Origin: a virus
Virus record (IMG/VR): IMGVR_UViG_3300043436_002639
Coordinates: 1 to 25,210 of that record
Length of the DNA: 25,210 bases
Direction: 5' to 3' (one strand)
Shown: piece after piece, positions 11,953-21,900 of the stretch
How positions within the stretch are numbered: the stretch's first letter is position 1
How the letters are laid out: each line of letters starts with the position of its first letter
The notes under the pieces: model-generated
Seen by the model: the letters and a program-made list of their open reading frames with translations, nothing else
Told to the model about the DNA's origin: nothing
Database searches by the model: none
Made by a program: the position numbers and the translations under genes

Positions 11953-13197
11953 ATGTTAAAACTTAGAGACTACCAAGTTGATATAGCTAATAAGGCTAAG
12001 TCAACACTAGCTGAGCACGGTATGGTGTACATATCAGCCCAGGTCAGAACAGGCAAGACGTTAATGTCACTTGAGACAGCTAGACTTTACGGAGCGACTA
12101 ACGTTCTGTTTCTTACTAAGAAGAAGGCTATATCATCGATTGAATCTGACCACAATAACTTTGGATACGATAAGTACTTTAGCCTTGCTGTGGTGAATGA
12201 CGAGTCGATGCATAAGATTACTAACCCGCAAGTGTTCGACTTAATCATACATGACGAACACCACCGATTCGGATCGTTTCCTAAGCCAGGGCATTACACC
12301 ATGATGTATAAGAAGTTGTTCAAGAAAAAGCCAATGATATTCTTGAGCGGAACAATGTCGCCCGAGTCTTACTCGCAATTGTTTCATCAGTTTTGGATAT
12401 CAGATAGATCTCCGTGGCGTAACTACACCAACTTCTACAAGTGGGCAAACGACTACGTTAACGTGACTAGAAAGATTATCAATGGATTTCCTAAGAACGA
12501 TTACAGTGACGGCATCAGAGACAAGATAATGCAGTCAATTAATCCTTACATGATTACATTCACGCAAGAAGAAGCAGGGTTCAGTACTAAGATTGACGAG
12601 GAGATACTTTACGTTGACATGAGTCCACAGACTTCATTCATAGCTCGTGAGCTAATGAAAGATAAGATAGTTCAAGGTAAGACTGAGGTTATACTTGCCG
12701 ACACTGGAGCTAAAATGATGCAGAAGTTACACCAAATCTGGTCGGGTACAGTTAAGTTCGAAAGCGGTAACTCAACGGTACTTGACAAAAGAAAAGGTGA
12801 GTTCATTAAAGAATATTTTAAAGGTCAAAAGATAGGTATCTTCTATGTATTCAAGGAAGAGTATAACTTACTGCTAGAAGTTTTCGGTGCAGATAACTTG
12901 ACAAACGACTTAGATGAGTTCAACGCGACAAGAAAGAACATTGCCTTGCAGGTAGTATCTGGACGTGAAGGGATTTCGTTGCGTGCTGCTGATGCACTAG
13001 TGTTTTATAATATTGCGTTCAGTGCTGTGTCTTACTGGCAGGCGAGGGATCGTTTGTCTACAATGGACCGTAAAGAGAATAAAGTTTATTGGATATTCTC
13101 AAGTAAAGGAATAGAGAGAAAAATTTACAAAGCAGTACAGGATAAAAAGAATTATACCTTATCTGTGTTTAAAAAGGATTACAATGAAAATAGGTGA
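11953..13197 (+). CDS. SNF2/DEAD-type superfamily 2 helicase, 414 aa
   Basis: Motifs in order: RDYQ at residues 5-8 (Q-like motif), RTGKT at 32-36 (Walker A), DEHH at 101-104 (Walker B), LSGT (motif III) near 135, and in the second lobe GREGISLRAAD and SYWQARDRLSTMDRK, which fit motifs V and VI. The length suits a minimal two-lobe phage helicase without an extra nuclease domain. Such helicases often sit next to VRR-NUC nucleases in phages, as here (13434), and may act in recombination, branch migration or replication restart. It starts three bases after the methyltransferase-like gene and overlaps the next gene by 14 bases. Confidence 0.85.
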   Translation: MLKLRDYQVDIANKAKSTLAEHGMVYISAQVRTGKTLMSLETARLYGATNVLFLTKKKAISSIESDHNNFGYDKYFSLAVVNDESMHKITNPQVFDLIIHDEHHRFGSFPKPGHYTMMYKKLFKKKPMIFLSGTMSPESYSQLFHQFWISDRSPWRNYTNFYKWANDYVNVTRKIINGFPKNDYSDGIRDKIMQSINPYMITFTQEEAGFSTKIDEEILYVDMSPQTSFIARELMKDKIVQGKTEVILADTGAKMMQKLHQIWSGTVKFESGNSTVLDKRKGEFIKEYFKGQKIGIFYVFKEEYNLLLEVFGADNLTNDLDEFNATRKNIALQVVSGREGISLRAADALVFYNIAFSAVSYWQARDRLSTMDRKENKVYWIFSSKGIERKIYKAVQDKKNYTLSVFKKDYNENR

Positions 13198-13477
13198 CAA
13201 AGTAATTTGTGTTGATGATTCGATTAAAGCTGATCAAATTGAGTTTGTACGTGAGGTATACTTGAATTGGATAAAGAAAGATACTGAGTACACTATACGT
13301 GGTTTTACGGATAACGATGGAATAGTTGACGGTATGTGGCTAGAAGAAGTTCACAATATCGAAATTTACCAGAAGCTACTTGGTCGATACCAGGAGCCAG
13401 CATTTAGAATTGACAGATTTAGAAAAGTAGAACATGAAAGAATCGCAAATACAATCGAAAATTATCAAGAAGCTTGA
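13184..13477 (+). CDS. Conserved phage protein, 97 aa (SH3-like fold suspected)
   Basis: The sequence MKIGDKVICVDDSI, followed by KKDTEYTIRGF, MWLEEVHN and EPAFRIDRFRKV, matches a short hypothetical family I know from Bacteroidota phages and prophages. The GDKVxCVDD opening and YTIRG strand suggest a small SH3-like barrel. The function is unknown. It overlaps the helicase gene by 14 bases and the nuclease gene by 44 bases, so the three are probably translated together. Confidence 0.7.
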   Translation: MKIGDKVICVDDSIKADQIEFVREVYLNWIKKDTEYTIRGFTDNDGIVDGMWLEEVHNIEIYQKLLGRYQEPAFRIDRFRKVEHERIANTIENYQEA

Positions 13478-13694
13478 GGCTGATGGATGGTACGTCATTA
13501 AACTGATGAAGACAAACGTAAACGGTATAGCTGACTTAGTTGCAGTTAAACCAAATGACGTTATGTTCGTTGAGGTTAAGACAGAAAAAGGAGTCCTTAG
13601 CGAGATTCAAAAGTATAGAATGAAGGAATTACAGTCTAGAGGGATAAAATATCACGTATGGACAGATTATAACGTAAATTTTGATAAGTTATGA
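13434..13694 (+). CDS. VRR-NUC domain nuclease, 86 aa
   Basis: A stand-alone VRR-NUC domain: Glu3 in an ESQIQSKIIKKL helix, GIADLVAV with Asp34, VEVKTEKG with Glu47 and Lys49, and Gln59 in SEIQ, giving the PD-(D/E)XK metal-binding set. In phages these small nucleases are thought to resolve or nick branched DNA, and they are often paired with SF2 helicases, which fits the gene at 11953. The start at 13434 lies 44 bases inside the previous gene and is needed for the catalytic Glu3 helix. The stop overlaps the next start as ATGA. Confidence 0.85.
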   Translation: MKESQIQSKIIKKLEADGWYVIKLMKTNVNGIADLVAVKPNDVMFVEVKTEKGVLSEIQKYRMKELQSRGIKYHVWTDYNVNFDKL

Positions 13695-13909
13695 CGGCAG
13701 AAGAAAAAGCATGGGATTTATTTACAAAGTTTAATAAAGACGGATTGCATCAGATTTCGAGTGTAATCAATCGACATGTTCGTAGAGAAATGATAAAACA
13801 ATGTGCATTAGTAGCAGTTGATGGTATGTACGATATAGCTTCGGAAAATAATAATGTACAACAAATGAACTATTTAGTAGATGTCAAAAAAGAAATCAAA
13901 ATGCTATGA
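13691..13909 (+). CDS. MTPKEKAK-family protein, 72 aa
   Basis: Product MTAEEKAWDLFTKFN..., with KQCALVAVDGM in the middle and YLVDVKKEIKML at the end, is a clearer member of the family seen at 8335 (usual pattern: MTPKEKAxxL, CALIAVDEI, YWxEVKxEI). It has about the normal length for the family, whose function is unknown. It starts in the VRR-NUC stop and ends in ATGA with the next gene. Confidence 0.7.
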   Translation: MTAEEKAWDLFTKFNKDGLHQISSVINRHVRREMIKQCALVAVDGMYDIASENNNVQQMNYLVDVKKEIKML

Positions 13910-14118
13910 AACTAAAAATAACATTACAGGACTGGGATAGTCATTGCGGTGACGGATGTTGCAGCGATTACGGAACTATGCTTTACTTAAATGACGAGCC
14001 GTTAGATCACCCAGACGACGATACGATGACTAACGCGTACGTTGGAATGCAAGTAAGCACAGCGCTTAAGGCTGTGCTAAAGAAGTTAGGTTACGAAGTT
14101 GAAATTGAAGAGATATGA
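13906..14118 (+). CDS. Conserved phage protein with HCGDGCC motif, 70 aa
   Basis: The phrase DWDSHCGDGCCSDYGTMLYLN resembles a small phage family with an HCGDGCxxDYG motif. The clustered Cys/His could bind a metal ion. The C-terminal half is acidic with one helix (STALKAVLKKLGYEVEIEEI). Function unknown. Coupled by ATGA on both sides. Confidence 0.7.
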   Translation: MKLKITLQDWDSHCGDGCCSDYGTMLYLNDEPLDHPDDDTMTNAYVGMQVSTALKAVLKKLGYEVEIEEI

Positions 14119-14207
14119 GTGATGTTATTCAAAATATAGCGCTATTCAACATAGTAATATTACTAAACGTAATATTAAGAGAGCTAATTAAAATTAGAAA
14201 CAAATGA
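14115..14207 (+). CDS. Tiny membrane peptide, 30 aa
   Basis: A 30-residue frame (MSDVIQNIALFNIVILLNVI...) starting in the preceding stop and ending in ATGA with the next gene. Residues about 8-21 are hydrophobic, followed by a basic end (RELIKIRNK). Without this gene the 85 bases between its neighbours would be empty; coupling at both ends supports it, but the short length limits certainty. Confidence 0.45.
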   Translation: MSDVIQNIALFNIVILLNVILRELIKIRNK

Positions 14208-14410
14208 TGTACGAAACAATAGATACCGTGTCTGTGATGACTATTAATTCAATGACAAGGAACATAGACGAACTTATAAAAGCAACGAAAGAACAACACT
14301 TCGATTTTAATTTTCTTTCAGCAGAATACGTAGGTCAAAGTCAATTCACCGACATGTTTATATATAAGATAAAGTTTAAACACACGATTAGATTATTATT
14401 ACCACGATGA
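14204..14410 (+). CDS. Hypothetical protein, 68 aa
   Basis: Starts at ATG 14204 (a second ATG follows directly) and overlaps the next gene by four bases. The product (MMYETIDTVSVMTINSMTRN..., HFDFNFLSAEYVG) is neutral with a helix at about 18-30 and strands afterwards. No membrane segment or known motif. Confidence 0.55.
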   Translation: MMYETIDTVSVMTINSMTRNIDELIKATKEQHFDFNFLSAEYVGQSQFTDMFIYKIKFKHTIRLLLPR

Positions 14411-14685
14411 AACTCTACATAGCTGACATTAAATTCGTATTAGTTGGTCGACCTAAGCCACGCGCTAGACAGAAAACTAAGCCAAAAGAGGAACGTCATG
14501 TGTTCTCACTTGAAAATATTCCAATCACTTTAGATGACAATCAGAAAATAGCTGAAACACGCTACGACAGTACAATGCGTAGGCTTACAAAGAATCGAGT
14601 TAAGGATTATAAACTGTACAATGTTCAATATTTTTTAACTAATGTTAGGTTTTCATCAAAAATAATGGTAGATTTGCGAGCATGA
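14407..14685 (+). CDS. Hypothetical basic protein, 92 aa
   Basis: Starts MKLYIADIKFVLVGRPKPRA, with a strand followed by a strongly basic stretch (RPKPRARQKTKPKEE) and a second basic helix (MRRLTKNRVKDYK). The charge suggests nucleic-acid binding, which is inference. The C-terminal NVRFSSKIMVDLRA is strand-like. Coupled to neighbours at both ends by ATGA. Not recognised. Confidence 0.6.
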   Translation: MKLYIADIKFVLVGRPKPRARQKTKPKEERHVFSLENIPITLDDNQKIAETRYDSTMRRLTKNRVKDYKLYNVQYFLTNVRFSSKIMVDLRA

Positions 14686-14861
14686 CGCAATACGTATTAT
14701 CCACTATGCAAGAAATTAATGACTATACAGATGATCTGTATGAGGCATTGATGGATAATGATGAGAATGTAATAGCAATATGCGACAACCTAATTAAGAC
14801 ATTGCGCGACGTAAAAAGATCTTATGGAGAAAATAAAATCCAGAGCCATTCAGTTGGTTAA
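14682..14861 (+). CDS. Small helical phage protein, 59 aa
   Basis: Product MTQYVLSTMQEINDYTDDLY, then EALMDNDENVIAICDNLIKTLRDVKRS, is an all-helical hairpin. I know similar EINxLTDxLYEALMDxD proteins encoded just before packaging or phosphoesterase genes in flavobacterial phages; their function is unknown. ATG 14682 overlaps the preceding stop, and the 3' end overlaps the phosphoesterase gene by 38 bases, so its last dozen residues may be variable. Confidence 0.6.
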   Translation: MTQYVLSTMQEINDYTDDLYEALMDNDENVIAICDNLIKTLRDVKRSYGENKIQSHSVG

Positions 14862-15960
14862 TGAAGAGGGGTGCAACTTCTCAGAAGCAGCTAGAATCTT
14901 AGCAAAAGAATTTAACATAGAGAACGTTGACTCAGTCCGCAAAAATGTTTCAAATTGGAATCATAAAAACTCATTCGTTGAAGAGTGTGAAAAGCAAGGA
15001 ATCAACCCGAACGAAGTACCACGCTATTGGTACAAAGGGAAACACTTTTCAATCAACGTAAACCCAGGACAAACAAACATAGAGGATGCCGTAAGAAGAA
15101 TAATCTCTCAAGCTAAACTCACACCACAACCGATTACAAAAGTAGTATCAAGTTCTGAAATGGCTCTACGAGTTGTTTTATCTGACATGCACGTTGGATT
15201 AAACCCTGGCGCTAAAAGTCTTTACAGCTACGAGTACAATGCTGATATTTTCAACCAAAGAATTGATCATGTGTACAATTACATTAGAAGTAAAGTAATG
15301 CAGAACGGACCGTACGACGTTTTATTCATTGACGATTTAGGAGATGGACTTGACGGATACAACGGTAAAACAACTCGTGGTGGTCATGAACTAGAACAGA
15401 ACATGACTACCGAACAACAGTTCGAAACATTTGTTCAAGGAAAGTTACGTCTCATTAGAATGTGCGAATCATTTGCTAAGAAAATTATTTGCCGTAACGT
15501 AACTTCAGATAACCACAGCGGTAGCTTCGCATACATTGCTAACCGCACGATACAGATGGTACTTGAACATATCATGCCTAAAGTTGAGTTCATGGTGTTG
15601 GATGAATTCATTACACCAACTTACTATGGCGATCACTGCCACATCTTAACGCATGGTAAAGATGCTAAGTATATGTTCAAAGGATTTCCGTTGAAACTTG
15701 ATCCTAAGACAAGTACAATCTTGTTGGATTACATATATGAAAAAAACATAACATCTAAGTATATACACTTAGATAAAGGTGACTTACACCAACTTGCTTA
15801 CGACAGAGCACGTCGCTTTGATTACCGTAACTTCATGTCATTTGCTCCACCGTCAAATTGGGTGCAGCATAATTTTGGTGTATCTTACTGTGGGTACAGC
15901 GTACAAGAGATACCGAAGTTCAGTAACGATGTACGCCATACCGACATATTCTTTGATTAA
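14824..15960 (+). CDS. Metallophosphoesterase with N-terminal HTH-like region, 378 aa
   Basis: Residues about 4-45 (AIQLVNEEGCNFSEAARIL...) look like a helix-turn-helix, as in resolvase- or terminase-small-subunit-type DNA binders. The rest fits a calcineurin-like phosphoesterase: SDMH (Asp121, His123), DDLGDGLD (Gly173-Asp174), SDNHSG (Asn230-His231) and LTHGKD (His277), in the usual order for two-metal binding. The third motif reads SDNH instead of GNH(D/E). It may be a DNA or RNA phosphodiesterase related to phage Mre11/SbcD-like or DNA-repair exonucleases; the substrate is unknown. It is the last plus-strand gene and its TAA overlaps the stop of the convergent giant gene. Confidence 0.8.
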   Translation: MEKIKSRAIQLVNEEGCNFSEAARILAKEFNIENVDSVRKNVSNWNHKNSFVEECEKQGINPNEVPRYWYKGKHFSINVNPGQTNIEDAVRRIISQAKLTPQPITKVVSSSEMALRVVLSDMHVGLNPGAKSLYSYEYNADIFNQRIDHVYNYIRSKVMQNGPYDVLFIDDLGDGLDGYNGKTTRGGHELEQNMTTEQQFETFVQGKLRLIRMCESFAKKIICRNVTSDNHSGSFAYIANRTIQMVLEHIMPKVEFMVLDEFITPTYYGDHCHILTHGKDAKYMFKGFPLKLDPKTSTILLDYIYEKNITSKYIHLDKGDLHQLAYDRARRFDYRNFMSFAPPSNWVQHNFGVSYCGYSVQEIPKFSNDVRHTDIFFD

Positions 15961-18900
15961 TCAGTCTTTAATGTTTTGATGTATTCTTCTTTTTCTTTAG
16001 GAGACATATTATCCATTCTTCTGATTGAACGCTTTATTTGATTAAGCGTTGTATGAATTTTTATAAGTTGCTCATCATATTTATCTAATTTATGATTATG
16101 CTCTTTCGCCCATTCTTTAGTTTCTTCACTAATCTTAACTTGATTATCTGTAAGTGAATACTTCTTCCCAACTTTATAAAATGCTTTCTGAGCAATATTA
16201 GATAAATCGGTAGCTCCAGTTACAATACCAACTGCTTTAACAAGTGCTAATGCCTCCATCTTGTCTTTACCTTCTTTTGTTAAAGTCTTCTCAGTCATGT
16301 TACCTTGGTAGTTATCTTCATATATACCAGTTGCAGCAGACTTAGCTATATCTTTAAATTCTACAGCTTTTTGAGCAGCTATTCCATATACACCGAACTT
16401 ATCTAAATATGTGATATCCTCATCTTCATAGAATTTCCACTCCTCATCTTTAAAGAATTTCTCTCTTCTTTTTTTCTCCTGGTCTTCATCTAGTTCGCGT
16501 TTCCCTTGATCTTCTCTTGCCTGATTAATTTCAGCTAATTTAGCCAACCATTTATCTTCAGATGGAGCAAACATATTATCTTCTCCTTCTCCAAGCATCC
16601 AGTTAGCACCACCTACCACTAATGGGTCTAGTAATGGAATAGCTGATAGTAAATCTGTTAATCCTTGTGTGGCAGTTAATTTTAACGCACTTTCAAATGC
16701 TTTCTTTAATGCTTCTTCATCTTCATCATCTAAGAATAAACTTATTGCTCCTTGTATTACAAAATACTTCCAAGCTATATTTATCGTATGGAACGTCATT
16801 AATCCAGCTATAGCACCAGTTAAATCTTGGATAGATTCTTTCCTTAAGCTCCATTCACCTCTACGTATTTTAGCTATATCTCCATAAATTCTATTCTTTT
16901 GGTTTATAGAGAATGAGCTAAATGGAAACAATATTTGTCTAACTCCAGATGCCCATACAGTATTATTAGATCCTAATATACCACGCTCAGCAGCATCACT
17001 AGGTAGAATCTGAACTTTTGTTCTTGTTTCAGCATATTGAGCCGCATCTTCATTAACATTATTTAAGTCAACTTTAATACCATTTTTTCTACAGTATTTT
17101 CTGTAATATGCCATCCATGCACCAATAGCAGCTAATTTATCTCCTTTTTGGTTAGTATATTCTAGCATCTTTTCAGCTAACCATGCGGGCGCATCGAATA
17201 CAGTTCCAGCAGCTTCAGCAGCTTTACTTCTTTTCATCACCTCATCTTGAATCTTTTCAGTAAACCTAATAGCATCCATGCCTCTATTCGCAACCTGAGA
17301 GTCTGCTTTAGCTATAAACTTCTGCACCTCTGGATCAAATGAATCTTTAAATATAGTCGCTACACTTCTAGGTCCAACTGCAAAAATTGTATCAAAGTAA
17401 GTAGTAAATGTTTGAGCAAGGACATTCTTAAATGATCCTAATGCAGCAGCTCCAGACAATGTAGATAATTTGCTGAGGAATTTCTTAACATTTTTCTCAA
17501 CCTCACTATCTTTAGCTCCTTTATTTTCTTTTGCTGTAATATATCTTTTATAAGCTTCTCTGATTATATCAGCATCTTTTGATTTTCTATATTTATCACG
17601 ACCCATGATATCATCAAACTTACTAGAAGCCTGGTATGCTTTATACTTAGTTCTAGCTTCAGCTGTATACAAATCATTCATAGCAGCTCTATATGATCCA
17701 AAGTTATTATCTTCGAAATCCATGTTTATGAATCTATCAGTTAACGCTTCTGGTCTTCTAGCCTCCATTAATACTCCTGATTTATTTACAGTCATACCAG
17801 TGAAGTTTATAAACTCGATTAGATTAGGATCATCAGGAATAGCTCTTTCTATTGAACTATATCTATCTGGCGTATAGAACTCATCTCTACCAATAAGCGT
17901 ATTATGCATACCAAGAGCATGATCATATAATGATGGGTACTTTTTATACCACATATCCTGCATCCATTTAACTGCCTCTAAATTGCTCTTCTCTGCATTA
18001 TTGTTTATCTCATCAACAGTAATCGATTCATTAACAGTACCATCAGATTTTAATATACCTAGCTTTTTAGCTGCTTCTTCTTGTAAATCAGCTATAGCTA
18101 AATTAACTCTACCAGCAGCGTTTCTTAATTGATTAATAGATTCAAGCACTAGTTTTTTTCTTCTTAAGAATTCAGCTGGCTTACCTTCACTATCTAATAC
18201 ATTTCTTTGTACAAATGAAAGCAATGCTCTTTCAGCTTTATTTTCAGAATCGAAGAAATTTTTTACTTTTTTAAATTTATTCTTGTAATCTTTTCTTAGC
18301 TGATTAGTTTCATTCTCACTTCTATTGTATCCCTTTTGTATTAATCCTAATCCAGACTCTTTCAAGAACTTTACAACATCTCCAGATTTTAAAGATTTTT
18401 TCTCTAGCATACTTTCAATGTAATTGAATAAGCTATTATAACCTCTAGCTATTGATCTTCCAGCGCGTAATAATCCAATAGGGGCAAACTTAAGGTTACT
18501 ATCTGCAATAGCTTTAGTTCCTTCATAGTTAGCTACAATCTTATTGAGTCCAGTTTCAAATCCATTATCCAAATACATTGTTAATGCATTAACTACATCG
18601 ATAGCATCAGATAAATTTAAGTAATCTACATCTACATTAGCAGCTCTCTTAACTAAATCGCTTACATCTGGATCATTCTCAACGATAGCTTTAATAGAAG
18701 ATATTTTTTGTTGAACAAAAGATTTAAGTTTGTTAAGCTCATTTTCTTTAGCTTCCTTAATCTTTTTGCTCATATCTTCATCGGTCATTCCATCAGATGA
18801 ATTCTCACCAAACATAGTATCGTAAATGTCAGATATTTCTTTTTTAGATTTCTTAAGTATCTTATCATTATTCTTTTGAACATAATCAAATACTTTATTG

Positions 18901-21900
18901 AAATCAACATTCTTTCTGAATTCGATACCAAGTGGATCTGTTTGTTTATTGTATTTAGATAAAGATTCTTTTATCTGTTTAGCTATAGCTAAGTGTGCGT
19001 CAATATTATCAACTAAAGCTGGGTTAATTCTAGCGAACTCCTTTGCAGTTGATGCAATTGGTTCAACCATGTTTTTATTATTCTTGATAGCCTTATTGAT
19101 AGTATCAATTTCTCTCAATTTTTGAACATACTCAGCCTTCATCATTTTGTTGAATACGTAATCAATAAAGTCATCAACAGATGATTGTTTACTGAAATTA
19201 ACTCTAGACAACTTATTCATGATGTACTTAAACTGCATGCGATCCATTTGACCCTTAGTCACCATTGATTTTATAACGGTTGAGATATTCTTTATCACAC
19301 TCATTATTTCTTTCTTGGAATCGCGCTTTCCTTTAAAGTACGCTTTTACTTCTTCTTTTAATCTGCTTATTTCTTTAGAAGGAACTTTTTCATCACTAGC
19401 AACAGTTACTTCTGATTCTGATTCCTCTACAATAGGTTTATTAATATTTTCAGCTACAAACTTCTTATAATCATACTCAGAAATACTTGCGTTATTATCC
19501 TTTATGAATTTATATCCATCTTTTATTGCTTCTGATAATGATTTACCAGCTTTGTATGATGCTCTGATTATTTTCAATGAAGTATTGGCAAGCATTTGTA
19601 ATGATCCACCTGAGAAATTAAACATCTTACCTTTAAAAGAAGTAGCTGCAATAGCTCTATCAAGTAATGCTAGTATCTTATCATCTTTCTCTCTTTTAAA
19701 ATCCTCAGTTAATTCTGTAGCTAGATTTAATCTATTCGTATCATTTGACTCTCTTATTTTCTTATACTCAGATATAGCTGCTTTTCTTTTTGCATCATCT
19801 TTTATACCAACGAACTTTCCATTTTCATTTTTTTGAGAAACAGAATATGTACCATCAGATTTTTCAGACACGGTAAACTCAGCATCCTTAATTTTGAATG
19901 TAAGTTTCTTTTCTTTTTTGGACTCTTTAGCTATTTCTTGAAGTAAATTATCTTCAAAATCTTTAACTTCTTTTTCTAGTCTATCTTCTTCCGCTTTTAA
20001 CTCTTCTAATGTTTTAGACTCAAACTCTTCTTTTGCCTTTTTAGCATCTTCTTTTTTACTTCTTTTTTTATTCTCTACAACTGGCTCTTTCCCTTCGGTA
20101 GCTAAGTTCAAATTAACACCAGGTTTCTTGTTTTTAGCTAAAGCTTGATCTTTTAAAATTTGCTCAGCTTTTTCACCGATTATTCTTCTTTCTAATCCTG
20201 TTTCTAATTCTTTTACCCTTACTACAGCTTTACCTTTCTTATCTCTTCTTCTGCCTATAATTTTGTATTTTTTACCGTCAAAAGTAATAGCATTAGTTTC
20301 ATCTTGAGCCTTAACTTCTGTCTGTGGAAATAAAGAAATACCAAATGAAGATATATCAGAATCTTTAACATCATCTATAGATCCTAACTCAATTATTTGT
20401 GAATTTGTTTCAAATACAACTGTATTCTCATTTTCAGGATCAATTCTAATTGTTCCATATTCATCGCCAATATAACCAGCTTGATCTAAATTGTCATTAA
20501 TGGTTCCTTCGTCTTTATTTCTAGACAATTCTTCATTTAATGCATCAAGTTCATTTTGAGGAATAACAACATCTTCAACCTCTGTTTCTCTTATTAACGG
20601 AGTAATAATCTTATCGTATTTGTTGTATATTTCATCAAATACTTTTAAGTCATTTTCATCAGTAATCTTAGTTCGATCAATTTTACCATCAGTCATATAC
20701 TGTTCAGCGTTTGGAATAGCTTCCATTAATTCAGCTTGTTCCTTTGCTCTTAAGTCTTCTACTTTTTGGGTGCTTTCTTGGGTAGCTTCTTGCCCTTCGA
20801 GGCTTTGTCCCATTCCTTCACGTTGACCCCCTGTTTCTCCAGCTTGCTCTTGTTCGCGTGGAAGAACTTCCTCTGTGCTTCGCTCTTGTACGGCATTTCC
20901 TTTTAGTTTAGTGTATTCATCTCTAGTTACGGTATATACGTAATCATCTGTTGTTTTTCCAAATCTACCAACCTTAGAGGTTCCTCTATATCTAGCTCTA
21001 TCTCTAAACTCGGTTGGAACTTGATCCAATCCTCTAGCGGTAATACGAATTTCTCCTTTAGCATCATCTTCAACAAGTTGTTTCATCTCATTGTCGATAT
21101 CAACTATACGTTGCTTTTGATCTTCAACTAATGAAGGTTCTTTTCCTTCAATCTCACTTTGTAACTTTTGTTTTTCTTCAATCAACTTCATTGCTTCTTG
21201 CTGATTGGTCTCTAACATATTAGAAGGTACTTTTCCTAATAATGCTTTAAACTCACCAACAGCTCGCAGCTTAGCTTTTGCTTCAGGAATTGACATTTCT
21301 CCTTGTATAATCTTTGACTTCAAGTCATTCTTAAACAAGTCTTGCAAGTCTTCGTCAGTTGCAATTTCTTTAGATAAACCAAAGTTCTCAGGATCACTTA
21401 ACTGTTGCACTGTAGTTCCTAAATTAGACATTGAGTTTACAGTTGCTCCAGCAAAAGATCCGACTAAGAATTCTCTTAATGCATTTTTACCAAATGTACC
21501 CCAATCTTCTTGGAATACATCTTTATCTTTATAAATTTCGTATAAATCCTTTATTTCTTGTTCAGCAGCAGATTGAGATACTTCAACTCCACCTTCTATA
21601 ATACCTTTTCCAGCTACTTTAATTAATTTATCTGCAACTACTTTTTTCATATCAGCATATATAGCTGTATTCATCATTTCCATTGTCGCACCTTTCGGAA
21701 GACCCGATAATAATCTAGCCACACGTTTAGCAACAAATCCTGAAGCAGCCTTGTTACTTGTGATTTTTTCTAATCCATAAGATTCTAATGCTGCCGTAGC
21801 AGTAGCTATAGAGAAAGATAGTTTTCTTTTATCATCATCTGATATATCTAATCCATCCATTGAATCGAAAGCATTAGAGTATCCCATACCCCAGAAATAT

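Noticed and set aside
14698-14706. TTATCCACT, one mismatch from the DnaA box TTATCCACA
   Set aside because: A single near-match inside a coding region without further boxes or an AT-rich unwinding element does not make an origin.
19504-19836. Plus-strand frames of 66-110 codons inside the giant minus-strand gene
   Set aside because: They are shadows of the lysine/glutamate-rich coding strand, producing Ser/Phe/Leu-rich translations with no start context or neighbours.
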